Positions 1 through 6,574 of a stretch of 39,759 bases of DNA are shown here, one piece after another; the stretch's first letter is position 1, and every line of letters starts with the position of its first letter. Made by a program: the position numbers and the translations under genes. The stretch covers positions 1 through 39,759 of the IMG/VR virus record IMGVR_UViG_3300027749_000229. One strand, written 5' to 3'. The notes below the pieces were generated by a model that ran no database searches, was not told the origin of the DNA, and saw only the letters and a list, made by a program, of their open reading frames with translations. Origin of the DNA: a virus.

Positions 1-369
1 GATGAAAGAGCCCTCAAAGATATGATATACTGGCAACTTGGTAAACCTCAAATCTGGGAAGATATGATTAAGGAGCGTACTAGGTTATTAAAAGAAAAAC
101 GTGAAGGTGAAGAGGTAGTAGAAAAAGCTAAACAAGAACATAAAGAAAAAATGGCTAATTACTTTATGATAACTATGTATATAGTAGGGTTTGGTATTGT
201 TATTTCATCATTTATTATGTTGGGCGTTCAATTTTATAATATGGCAGAAGAGCAAAAAGCACTTGAAGCTGCCCAGATAAAAGCATTAAAAATTCGTAGA
301 GAACAACAATGGCTTAGGGAACAAGAACAAAAGAAACAAATAGAATCTGCATCAAAAAATGGGGGATAA
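1..369 (+). CDS. membrane-anchored coiled-coil protein, 5' end outside window
   Basis: I do not recognise the family. The frame is open back to base 1, so the gene probably starts upstream and is partial here; the first ATG inside the window is at 22. Counted from that ATG, residues 1-46 are highly charged and helical, 47-70 form one hydrophobic membrane segment, and 75-110 are again Lys/Glu/Gln-rich, which suggests coiled coils on both sides of a membrane. It is followed closely by a tiny membrane peptide and a holin, so a role near the lysis or late-structural module is possible, but no function can be assigned. Confidence 0.6.
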   Translation, partial: DERALKDMIYWQLGKPQIWEDMIKERTRLLKEKREGEEVVEKAKQEHKEKMANYFMITMYIVGFGIVISSFIMLGVQFYNMAEEQKALEAAQIKALKIRREQQWLREQEQKKQIESASKNGG

Positions 370-372
370 TTT

Positions 373-489
373 ATGTATTTTAATATAATTATTAACTTCA
401 ATGATTTATTATTTTTATTAGCTTGTGTTCCACTAATTATGATATTTTGGGTAATGTTTAAAGATTGGAAAAATGATAAACATAGATAG
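373..489 (+). CDS. 38-aa single-span membrane peptide
   Basis: A short open frame (38 aa) starts 3 nt after the previous stop and ends 8 nt before the holin start. It has a hydrophobic stretch over residues 12-28 (LLFLLACVPLIMIFWVMF) followed by a charged tail rich in Lys and Asp. The tight fit between its two neighbours, with the holin ribosome site AGGAG overlapping its stop, argues that it is translated. The position just before a holin would suit a lysis accessory or spanin-like membrane peptide, but there is no recognisable motif. Confidence 0.55.
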   Translation: MYFNIIINFNDLLFLLACVPLIMIFWVMFKDWKNDKHR

Positions 490-497
490 GAGCACAT

Positions 498-836
498 ATG
501 GAAGATGAAAAAGAACATTGGATTACATCTAAATGGCGACCAGCTATGGGTTGGATGTATATGGCTATATGTAGTTGTGATTTTATGGTATTTCCTGTAC
601 TATGGAGTTTACTACAACAAATAGGACATGGACAAGTTACTAGCCAATGGCAACCTTTAACCCTACAAGGGGCAGGATTATTTCATATTGCTATGGGTGC
701 TGTGCTTGGTATTGCGGCTTATGGTCGTACACAAGAAAAAATAACTGGAACTAGTGTGCCTGCTAGCTCAGTTACTCCTACTACTCCAAGTAGGATTGGT
801 AAGGTCATTCCAAATTCAAATGATCCAATTTTATAA
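498..836 (+). CDS. putative phage holin
   Basis: Protein of 112 aa with two clear hydrophobic segments, about residues 17-39 and 59-76, and a polar Thr/Pro/Ser-rich C-terminus. The N-terminal pattern KWRPAMGWMYMAICSCDF resembles small holins with a WRP...W motif (holin of 3TMs / GTA-holin type); that assignment is from memory of the family. Holins form pores in the inner membrane and time lysis. The start is supported by AGGAG 5 nt upstream. Its neighbours are small membrane or secreted peptides, consistent with a lysis cassette, though no endolysin is visible in this window. Confidence 0.65.
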   Translation: MEDEKEHWITSKWRPAMGWMYMAICSCDFMVFPVLWSLLQQIGHGQVTSQWQPLTLQGAGLFHIAMGAVLGIAAYGRTQEKITGTSVPASSVTPTTPSRIGKVIPNSNDPIL

Positions 837-843
837 GGCTGTT

Positions 844-1032
844 ATGAGTAAAGTATATTTAACTCTGCTTTCATTAGTGTTTTTAGTAAGTTCTGGTTTG
901 GCAACTGCCTCAGTACCAGAAAAACCTGTAAGTACTACAACACAAACCGCAAAATTTAAAAAACCCGCCAAAAAGGTTAAAAAGTTACATAAAAAACATC
1001 AAGGAACAAAAATTCCTGTAAAAAAGAAGTAA
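844..1032 (+). CDS. small secreted Lys-rich protein
   Basis: The frame is open from 754, but the ATG at 844 is the better start: it has AAGG 5 nt upstream and gives a textbook signal peptide (MSKVYLTLLSLVFLVSSG, cleavage near ATA-S at about residue 22). The mature part is only about 40 aa and ends in a strongly basic tail with eight KK pairs or singles. It lies directly after the holin and before PhoH. A periplasmic role in lysis is possible; no family is recognised. Confidence 0.6.
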   Translation: MSKVYLTLLSLVFLVSSGLATASVPEKPVSTTTQTAKFKKPAKKVKKLHKKHQGTKIPVKKK

Positions 1033-1057
1033 TTTATTAATCATTTTTGGAGAACAT

Positions 1058-1729
1058 ATGGCTACTGGTAAAAAGAGTCGAAGAAATGAAGGTGAAAGTT
1101 ATAGTGCTTCTTTTAAAGAAGTACAACCATTAAACTTTATCCAAGGAGAATATCTAGATGCTATTAAACATAATGATATTATATTTGGAGTAGGTAGTGC
1201 AGGAACTGGAAAAACCTATGTAGCAGCTAGTTATGCTGCCTCAGAATTATTTCATCGTAGAGTAGATAAGATAATACTAACAAGACCAAATGTTGAAACA
1301 GGTAGAGGTTTAGGCTTCTTACCCGGAACACTGGAAGAAAAGTATGCACCTTATTTAGATCCTTTTGATAGTGTATTTGCTAGGGCTTTAGGTAAAGGAT
1401 TTTATGAGTACGCGTTAAAAACTAAGACTATTGAACCAAGACCACTTGGTTTTATGAGAGGAGCAACATTTGATAATGCAATTGTATTAGTAGATGAAGC
1501 TCAGAACGCCACCGTTACTGAGATGAAAATGATTTTATCCAGAATCGGTAAAAATACTAAAATGATTTTTTCAGGAGACTCTGAACAAAGTGACATCGAA
1601 GATTCAGGATTAGATGACGCAGTTCATAGACTTGAAGGTATTCCTGGCATTGAAATAATCAGATTTTTAGATGAAGATATAGTACGAAGTAAACTATGTA
1701 AACAAATCATAATGGCTTATAGAAATTAA
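1058..1729 (+). CDS. phoH: PhoH-like P-loop ATPase
   Basis: Protein of 223 aa with the PhoH family core: Walker A GSAGTGKT at residues 46-53, the TRPNVETG segment near 75-82, GFLPG at 86-90, Walker B IVLVDEAQN at 142-150 and a SGDSEQ sensor-like motif at 172-177. PhoH proteins are cytoplasmic ATPases related to superfamily 1 helicases and are very common in phages; their role in infection is not settled. The start has GGAG 7 nt upstream. The gene ends the first + strand transcription unit, being followed within a few bases by a strong intrinsic terminator. Confidence 0.92.
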   Translation: MATGKKSRRNEGESYSASFKEVQPLNFIQGEYLDAIKHNDIIFGVGSAGTGKTYVAASYAASELFHRRVDKIILTRPNVETGRGLGFLPGTLEEKYAPYLDPFDSVFARALGKGFYEYALKTKTIEPRPLGFMRGATFDNAIVLVDEAQNATVTEMKMILSRIGKNTKMIFSGDSEQSDIEDSGLDDAVHRLEGIPGIEIIRFLDEDIVRSKLCKQIIMAYRN

Positions 1730-1768
1730 AAAAGCCCCTATAGGTAGTAATACTTATAGGGGCTTTTT
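1729..1768 (+). terminator. intrinsic terminator after phoH
   Basis: A 14-bp perfect stem (1729-1742 with 1755-1768, core GCCCCTATA) with a 12-nt loop, ending in five T. The A-run on the left side gives it a U-run on the opposite strand as well. The GGGGCTTTTT half is shared with the terminators near 5570 and 13550. Confidence 0.9.
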
Positions 1769-1801
1769 CATGCTTGGATTTTATAGCACAAATTTTTGGT
1801 A

Positions 1802-1830
1802 TTGCACTTTTTTGGTATAAAGTATATAAT
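1802..1830 (+). promoter_or_regulatory. sigma70-type promoter of the SOD/fibre operon
   Basis: TTGCAC (1802-1807), 17-bp spacer, TATAAT (1825-1830). It lies in the 155-bp gap after the phoH terminator and before the gene at 1885. The expected start is near 1837, leaving a leader of about 48 nt with AAAGG before the ATG. The motif TTTTGGTAT recurs around it (near 1793, 1811 and 1854), which could be an activator site. Confidence 0.8.
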
Positions 1831-1884
1831 TGTAAAATAAATTGGTACAAAAAGTTTTGGTATCTATAAAATAAAGGTAATCCG

Positions 1885-2181
1885 ATGTTTCAAAAGTCCT
1901 CTGGAATAATATCAACTAGTTTTGTTACCGATTCCCCATATACCCCTACCAGCGAAGAGCATTTTTTAGCTACAGATGAAGGCGTAGAGATTATATTACC
2001 ATCTGATTCTAAACCTGGAAAATTATATATAGTTAAAGATTTTAGTGGTAGAGCAAAAATAAATAATATTACGGTTAGTAGTGAGTCTAATACTATAGAC
2101 GGAAAATTAACTAAAGTTATTAATAAAAATTTTGGTAGCATAACTTTTATATATAATAGTATAGAGTGGAGTACGCTATGA
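1885..2181 (+). CDS. small protein with the shared fibre-type C-terminal domain
   Basis: Protein of 98 aa whose residues about 25-98 follow the same pattern as the C-termini of the proteins at 3883, 4371 and 4776: a short strand, ILPSDSKPGKLYIVKDFSG, an IDG turn, then GSITFIYNSIEWS. This looks like a compact beta domain used in phage fibres or head decoration; the assignment is by internal similarity only. AAAGG lies upstream of the ATG. Its stop overlaps the next start as ATGA (2178-2181), so translation of the SOD-like gene is probably coupled to it. Confidence 0.6.
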   Translation: MFQKSSGIISTSFVTDSPYTPTSEEHFLATDEGVEIILPSDSKPGKLYIVKDFSGRAKINNITVSSESNTIDGKLTKVINKNFGSITFIYNSIEWSTL

Positions 2182-2705
2182 ATAAGATATTAGTATTAGC
2201 CCCGCTTCCATATAGTGTAACTGAATTAAGTCCTGCTATGAGTGCGGAAACTTTAGATTACCATTACGAGAACTTAGCTCGTGGTTACGTAACAAGATTT
2301 AATAATAATGAGGGCGACCCTGTATTTAATGAAGCAGGTGCTTTTTTACATAATATCTTTTTTCAACAACTACAACCATATTCGGAAACTAATCAGCCTT
2401 TTGGCAAAAGCTTAGACTTTATTAATCATTACTACGAAGATTTTAGTAAATTTAAACAAGAAATTAAAAAGGCTGCTTTTGAAATACAAGGCAGCGGATG
2501 GGTATATCTTTCTAGTGATGGTAAAATACGTACAATAAAAAATCATGCAATATTTAATGACATTGTTGTATTAATAGATTGGTGGGAACACTCATGGGCT
2601 TTAGATTACCACGCAAATAAAGGGGGCTATATTGATAATATCTGGAATACTATCAATTGGTCTATAATTAATGAAAAATTACCTAGTTATCATAGGGATA
2701 ACTAG
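2178..2705 (+). CDS. Fe/Mn superoxide dismutase family protein
   Basis: Read from the ATG at 2178 (ATGA overlap, GGAG 6 nt upstream) the protein is 175 aa, slightly shorter than typical SODs (about 190-200). It follows the Fe/Mn-SOD fold: TLDYHYENLARGY (His29, Tyr37), LHNIFF (His58), QGSGWVYL (104-111), and IDWWEHSWALDY (Asp134, His138). All four metal ligands and the gateway Tyr are kept. The usual second His pair in the first helix is replaced (Leu33, Ala34), and the position of the active-site Gln appears to be Gly54 or His123. SODs turn superoxide into peroxide and oxygen. Its place inside a fibre-like operon suggests either a virion-associated enzyme or a reused fold. Confidence 0.82.
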   Translation: MNKILVLAPLPYSVTELSPAMSAETLDYHYENLARGYVTRFNNNEGDPVFNEAGAFLHNIFFQQLQPYSETNQPFGKSLDFINHYYEDFSKFKQEIKKAAFEIQGSGWVYLSSDGKIRTIKNHAIFNDIVVLIDWWEHSWALDYHANKGGYIDNIWNTINWSIINEKLPSYHRDN

Positions 2706-2750
2706 GGATGCAGTAATCGTAAGATTACAAATTAAGAGAAGGGAAATATA

Positions 2751-3818
2751 ATGTGGTCAATAGTAAAACCCATTACTGGGATTACTAACACAGTTATTAT
2801 ACCCACTGACGGTATGATAACTGTCAGCAAACCTGATAATATACAAGTGGTTGCGTATGTTGACGGAAACTTAACTACACCAGTAGATAAGTTCTGGGGG
2901 CCTGCAGGAAAACCAGTATATTTTGAAATCAAGGATGCTCCAGGGGTTACAGGTACTGTAACTATAATGTACGGAGATACAGTCAGTAACATAGAGGTTC
3001 CTTTTGCAATAGAGTCAACAGGAACAAATTATTTTGATAATGAAACAAGGAAGAAAAAAATGGCAGAAGTTCTAAACCCAGCAGGAATGATGATGAGTGG
3101 CGGCGGAGATGGTGGTCTAGGTTTTGGTAGTGGTGGCGGATTGATTGGTGGATTAATCTTAGGAAGCCTCCTACGCCAAGGCGGTGGTGGTTTATTTGGT
3201 GGTAATGGCAATGGCGGCGAAAGTGCCGTAACTGGTCAAGCTACGGCTAATATGCAATTAATGCAAAGTATTGGTCAAGTTGACAAAGCAGTAGCAGTAG
3301 GTCAAGCAGCAATGGAAGCTAGTCAAGCTAACCAAACAATTGGTTTGACAAATCAATTTAACTCTACTACAGGTAGTTTAGTTAATCGTATTGATGGCGT
3401 AAAAGATGCTGTTAATGCAAATGCAGTTGCAGTAATGCAACAACTAAATCAAGTTAACACAAATATGTTAGTTGGTTTTAATAACACAGAACGTGCTATT
3501 ACTGCTGATGGTACTACTACTCGTGCACTGATTGTAAGTCAATACGAACAAACATTAAATCGTCAACTAACTGATGCAAATGCAGAAATTATTGAACTAC
3601 GTGGCGATGGTCGTCTACAAGCAGCTACAGCTGGTATTAACGTTACTACTACAAATAACATTAATCAAATGCAACAACAAGCACAGCAACAACAGCAATA
3701 CGCATCATTGGCTAATCTAATCTACGGATTAGGCCAAAACATTACAAATGGTGCAATTAATGTTGGTTCTGGTACACTAACAGCTAACCCAACTAACACA
3801 AATACTTCTATTCGTTAA
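2751..3818 (+). CDS. Gly-rich structural protein with helical C-terminus
   Basis: Protein of 355 aa. Residues 1-90 are beta-rich and hydrophobic, about 111-160 form a Gly-rich linker (runs of GGG, GNGNGG), and about 165-300 are Ala/Gln/Asn-rich with long helical repeats ending in a poly-Gln segment near 305-316. No enzyme motif is seen. The composition and the position next to collagen-like proteins suggest a virion fibre, whisker or head-surface protein. An AAGGG site precedes the ATG and a terminator-like hairpin follows. Confidence 0.6.
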   Translation: MWSIVKPITGITNTVIIPTDGMITVSKPDNIQVVAYVDGNLTTPVDKFWGPAGKPVYFEIKDAPGVTGTVTIMYGDTVSNIEVPFAIESTGTNYFDNETRKKKMAEVLNPAGMMMSGGGDGGLGFGSGGGLIGGLILGSLLRQGGGGLFGGNGNGGESAVTGQATANMQLMQSIGQVDKAVAVGQAAMEASQANQTIGLTNQFNSTTGSLVNRIDGVKDAVNANAVAVMQQLNQVNTNMLVGFNNTERAITADGTTTRALIVSQYEQTLNRQLTDANAEIIELRGDGRLQAATAGINVTTTNNINQMQQQAQQQQQYASLANLIYGLGQNITNGAINVGSGTLTANPTNTNTSIR

Positions 3819-3834
3819 TATTTGGTGTAGTTTT

Positions 3835-3868
3835 AAGCCCTCTCAACCATAAGTCGAGGGGGCTTTTT
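3835..3868 (+). terminator. probable intrinsic terminator
   Basis: AAGCCCTC pairs with GAGGG..GCTT (two extra G on the right arm) around a 12-nt loop, followed by TTTTTAT. It separates the Gly-rich structural gene from the collagen-like gene and may only attenuate. Confidence 0.65.
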
Positions 3869-3882
3869 ATTAAGGAAACTTT

Positions 3883-4356
3883 ATGTTTTTTCCACAACAA
3901 ATGCAGAACCAAGGACCAGAGGGACAAATGCAAATGCAAATGTTTCCTCCTATTTATCCAATATTTCCATATATTCCTGACAAAGACTTATTTATTAATA
4001 ATAGTCTAGTAGTTGGACCACCTGGACCCGTTGGACCGCCTGGACCTCCAGGGCCTCCAGGACCACCAGGTACACCTGGCGTAGTGCCTGTTACTGATGT
4101 AACAACAGCAACTTATACTGCTTTAGCCACAGACTATTTTCTATGTGTATTAAGCGTAGCACCAGTAACAATTACATTACCTACAGGCATATTAGGTACA
4201 GTATACGTAATTAAGGATTGTAGTGGAAATGCAAATAATGCACCTATTACAATACAAGGAACAGCACAAAATGTTGATATCGGCACAGCTACTATTGATG
4301 TACCATTTGGTAGTATTACAGTAGTATTTAATGGCTCCAACTGGAGCATAACTTAA
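3883..4356 (+). CDS. collagen-like fibre protein
   Basis: Protein of 157 aa. Residues 1-44 are Gln/Met/Pro-rich, 45-66 are seven collagen triplets (GPPGPVGPP...GTPG), and about 76-157 form the C-terminal domain shared with the genes at 1885, 4371 and 4776, with ITLPTG, VYVIKDCSG and FGSITVVFNGSNWSI. Collagen repeats in phages trimerise in tail fibres and head decorations, with the C-terminal domain often acting as the trimer nucleator or receptor knob. AAGGA lies upstream of the ATG. Confidence 0.8.
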   Translation: MFFPQQMQNQGPEGQMQMQMFPPIYPIFPYIPDKDLFINNSLVVGPPGPVGPPGPPGPPGPPGTPGVVPVTDVTTATYTALATDYFLCVLSVAPVTITLPTGILGTVYVIKDCSGNANNAPITIQGTAQNVDIGTATIDVPFGSITVVFNGSNWSIT

Positions 4357-4370
4357 TTTTAAGGACACAT

Positions 4371-4769
4371 ATGTCATATACAAATAATCCTACCAGTATT
4401 ATTGCAGGTACTGGTATCATAGTCACACCTACTACAGGCACTGGAGCAAATAGAATTACTATTAGTGCTGGTGGTGTAGTAATTACAGCAATCCGAATTG
4501 CAGTAGCAACACCCATAGCAGTCTTAAGTGCAGATGCTGCAATTGCAGTACAAGTACCTGGACCAGTTCCAGTAGCAGTAAACCTACCGGCTGGCGTAGC
4601 AGGGCAAACTTTTATTATCAAAGATGGTTTAGGTCTAGCTAGTGTTGCTACACCTATTACTATTGTTCCAACTGCAGGTACCATTGATGGTGCTGTAAAC
4701 GCTACAATTAACACACCTTATGGTTCACTAACACTTATCTATGATGGTGTACAGTGGTTATTAACTTAA
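4371..4769 (+). CDS. fibre-type protein, shared C-terminal domain
   Basis: Protein of 132 aa, very rich in Ala, Val, Ile, Thr and Pro. After a 40-aa N-terminus of beta-prone repeats, residues 55-132 repeat the shared domain: NLPAGVAGQTFIIKDGLG, an IDG turn, then YGSLTLIYDGVQW. AAGGA precedes the ATG, and the gene starts 14 nt after the collagen-like gene. It is probably a surface or fibre subunit of the virion; no enzymatic motif is present. Confidence 0.6.
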   Translation: MSYTNNPTSIIAGTGIIVTPTTGTGANRITISAGGVVITAIRIAVATPIAVLSADAAIAVQVPGPVPVAVNLPAGVAGQTFIIKDGLGLASVATPITIVPTAGTIDGAVNATINTPYGSLTLIYDGVQWLLT

Positions 4770-4775
4770 ACTATT

Positions 4776-5246
4776 ATGGCTTATAGTAGACCACCAGTCC
4801 AACCTGGGCGTGGACTAAAAAGAGTCCCAGCTGTACCTAGTGAAAGTAGTTCTGGCGTATTTGATTATTCGCTGGAATCTGATATAGCAACTACTACTAG
4901 TTTAGGCATTATTCAAGTCGGTAGCGGTTTGTCCATTACATCTTTAGGTGTATTAAGCGCAACTACTAACAATTTACAGACTGTAAAATTAACTTCTATT
5001 AATTATACTGCTACTGCTAACGATTACTTTATCGCTGCAACTAAAAAAGATATTACAATTACCCTACCATTGGGTGTATTAGGTAAAACATATGCAATAA
5101 AAACTCAGGTTACCGGTAATATTAGTGTTACTGGTACTAGCGGTCAAAAAATAGATGGTAATTCAACACAAAATTTAGAAATAAATAAAGGAATTATAGT
5201 AATATTTGACGGCACACAGTGGAATATAATGGCAAATAATAATTAA
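4776..5246 (+). CDS. fibre-type protein, shared C-terminal domain
   Basis: Protein of 156 aa. Its first 60 residues are Pro/Ser-rich and include GIIQVGSGLSITSLG, a pattern typical of phage tail-fibre shafts. Residues about 75-153 repeat the shared domain (YTATANDYF, ITLPLGVLGKTYAIK, KIDGNS, IIVIFDGTQWNI). It starts 6 nt after the previous stop with no clear ribosome site, so translation probably depends on re-initiation. Confidence 0.62.
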   Translation: MAYSRPPVQPGRGLKRVPAVPSESSSGVFDYSLESDIATTTSLGIIQVGSGLSITSLGVLSATTNNLQTVKLTSINYTATANDYFIAATKKDITITLPLGVLGKTYAIKTQVTGNISVTGTSGQKIDGNSTQNLEINKGIIVIFDGTQWNIMANNN

Positions 5247-5256
5247 AGGATAAATT

Positions 5257-5298
5257 ATGTACAAATTAGAACATCTACCTTTTTATATGGAAAAATAA
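5257..5298 (+). CDS. 13-aa possible leader peptide
   Basis: A 13-codon frame with a good AAAGGA site 6 nt upstream. Its TAA stop overlaps the start of the next gene as TAATG (5296-5300). The next gene has no ribosome site of its own in front of its ATG, so this mini-frame could deliver ribosomes to it. The evidence is positional only. Confidence 0.4.
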   Translation: MYKLEHLPFYMEK

Positions 5299-5552
5299 TG
5301 CTGGAACAATTACTTAAACTTATTTCCCCTCAAATGATAATGCCTAATATTAATAATAATATGGCACAAGCTCAAAAAATGTTATCATTATTTGAAAGCA
5401 CTTATCAAAGTTTTGGGAAAGCACTAACCCAACCCCAGCAAGTATTTATTTCCAAAAATTTGGATAAAATGGATGCTTACTTTAAATCTGAAACAGGCAA
5501 AGAAGCAATTAGTATGCTCATAGAAGAATTTGAAACATTTGTAAAAGCTTAA
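5298..5552 (+). CDS. hypothetical 84-aa helical protein
   Basis: Unrecognised 84-aa protein, mostly helical, with Met and Gln-rich stretches and no membrane segment. It is the last gene of the + strand unit and ends just before the bidirectional terminator. Its start is coupled to the 13-aa frame upstream by a TAATG overlap. Confidence 0.6.
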   Translation: MLEQLLKLISPQMIMPNINNNMAQAQKMLSLFESTYQSFGKALTQPQQVFISKNLDKMDAYFKSETGKEAISMLIEEFETFVKA

Positions 5553-5556
5553 ATGC

Positions 5557-5592
5557 AAAAAGCCCCTAAATCGCAAGATTTAGGGGCTTTAT
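5557..5592. terminator. bidirectional terminator between converging gene blocks
   Basis: Perfect 14-bp stem (5559-5572 with 5577-5590) capped by GCAA. Five A on the left and T-runs on the right give U-tails in both directions. It sits exactly between the last + gene (stop 5552) and the last - gene (stop 5596). Confidence 0.92.
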
Positions 5593-5595
5593 TTT

Positions 5596-5769
5596 TTATT
5601 CTTCGTTAGCTAATTGCGTATGCTCTTGGAATTGTTTAATCATATTAGCAATTAATGGATTAGATACCTTGAAAGGTAGTTCTGCTAAAGCATTAAGAAT
5701 AATATTTGCTTCTTCCTGTGTGAATAAGAAGGAGTATGTTTGTGGAGTAGTATTTTCTTCTGTTGTCAT
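5596..5769 (-). CDS. small conserved-type phage protein (57 aa)
   Basis: A 57-aa frame on the - strand that is below common length cut-offs. Its core FLFTQEEANIILNALAELPF is amphipathic and helical and reads like a real phage protein; I recall similar short proteins in other tailed phages but cannot name a family. It lies 32 bp downstream of the homing endonuclease stop and ends at the bidirectional terminator. No strong ribosome site is visible. Confidence 0.6.
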   Translation of the reverse strand: MTTEENTTPQTYSFLFTQEEANIILNALAELPFKVSNPLIANMIKQFQEHTQLANEE

Positions 5770-5801
5770 ATTATTTTTGTGGTTCCATTTATTTTTATTA
5801 A

Positions 5802-6497
5802 TTAAATAGGCGGAGATTTCCAGCCTTTATGTTGAAGAGTATTACCTCTTAATACTTCCCCTAATGCACCTGCATTAAGGGAATGTTCTTTGGAAAAAGT
5901 AATTATATTTGTTATAGGATATATTATATTATCTGGACTTAGTATATTATAATTAAGCCCTTTTCCTTTACTAGTATTTATACTACGTTTACCTTTAAAT
6001 GCTATTAATTTATTATAACTTTCAGGTATTCTTTCCATTAACCATCTATGAGATGTACCATTAGCAATATTTTTAATTGTAGAATAATGCATACCTAATA
6101 TAGAAGCTGATAGTTTAAGTGGCTGCTCTAAATTTGCAACCAGATATTCTACTATTAGTATAATATCGCTATCTCTATACTTAGATGAGCCATTATATTC
6201 TCCATTTAATATAGGAAACTCTCCTGCTGCAGGAGATATATTTAATCCATTATTAATACTATCAAAAACCTCAATTGCAGCTATTTCATTAGCATCTAGT
6301 TCATCTTTAAGACACTCTATTAAAATTTCTAGAGAAGGTATTCCGTATTTAGTATACGCTATAGACATTTTTGAATTTATATGAGTACCTTTAATTAATT
6401 TATTACAGTGTGCCTTATACCGTCCATAAATATTAACTGACTGCCCAATATATATACTACCGTTTGAAAATCTTAATAAGTAAATACCTGAAGCCAT
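5802..6497 (-). CDS. GIY-YIG homing endonuclease
   Basis: Protein of 231 aa. The N-terminal GIY-YIG nuclease domain has GIY (4-6), YIG (16-18), the catalytic Arg26 in YGRYKAH, a Glu (71 or 76) and Asn86. The middle, about 100-160, has a helix-turn-helix-like segment (ILGMHYSTIKNIANG). The C-terminus, about 190-231, resembles NUMOD repeats (FSKEHSLNAGALGEVLRG, then HKGWK) that bind DNA. Such free-standing enzymes cut a specific target and copy themselves into it. It stands between the RNR gene and the end of the - strand block, so the RNR locus is a likely target site. It has its own promoter inside an inverted repeat. Confidence 0.88.
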   Translation of the reverse strand: MASGIYLLRFSNGSIYIGQSVNIYGRYKAHCNKLIKGTHINSKMSIAYTKYGIPSLEILIECLKDELDANEIAAIEVFDSINNGLNISPAAGEFPILNGEYNGSSKYRDSDIILIVEYLVANLEQPLKLSASILGMHYSTIKNIANGTSHRWLMERIPESYNKLIAFKGKRSINTSKGKGLNYNILSPDNIIYPITNIITFSKEHSLNAGALGEVLRGNTLQHKGWKSPPI

Positions 6498-6553
6498 AAA
6501 TCATGCCCAATTAAATAATATAAAAATTATTATAACACAAGGACATGATTTAT
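6496..6553. repeat. 10-bp inverted repeat flanking the homing endonuclease promoter
   Basis: ATAAATCATG at 6496-6505 (covering the endonuclease start codon) is repeated inverted at 6544-6553 (CATGATTTAT), inside the -35 region. It could be an operator for autorepression, as known for I-TevI, or a leftover of insertion. Confidence 0.6.
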
Positions 6554-6557
6554 ACAA
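6529..6557 (-). promoter_or_regulatory. sigma70-type promoter of the GIY-YIG gene
   Basis: On the - strand TTGTAT, 17-bp spacer, TATAAT. The predicted start is near 6522, 25 nt before the ATG. It overlaps the inverted repeat at 6496-6553. Confidence 0.7.
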
Positions 6558-6574
6558 TACTAAATTTTAATACC

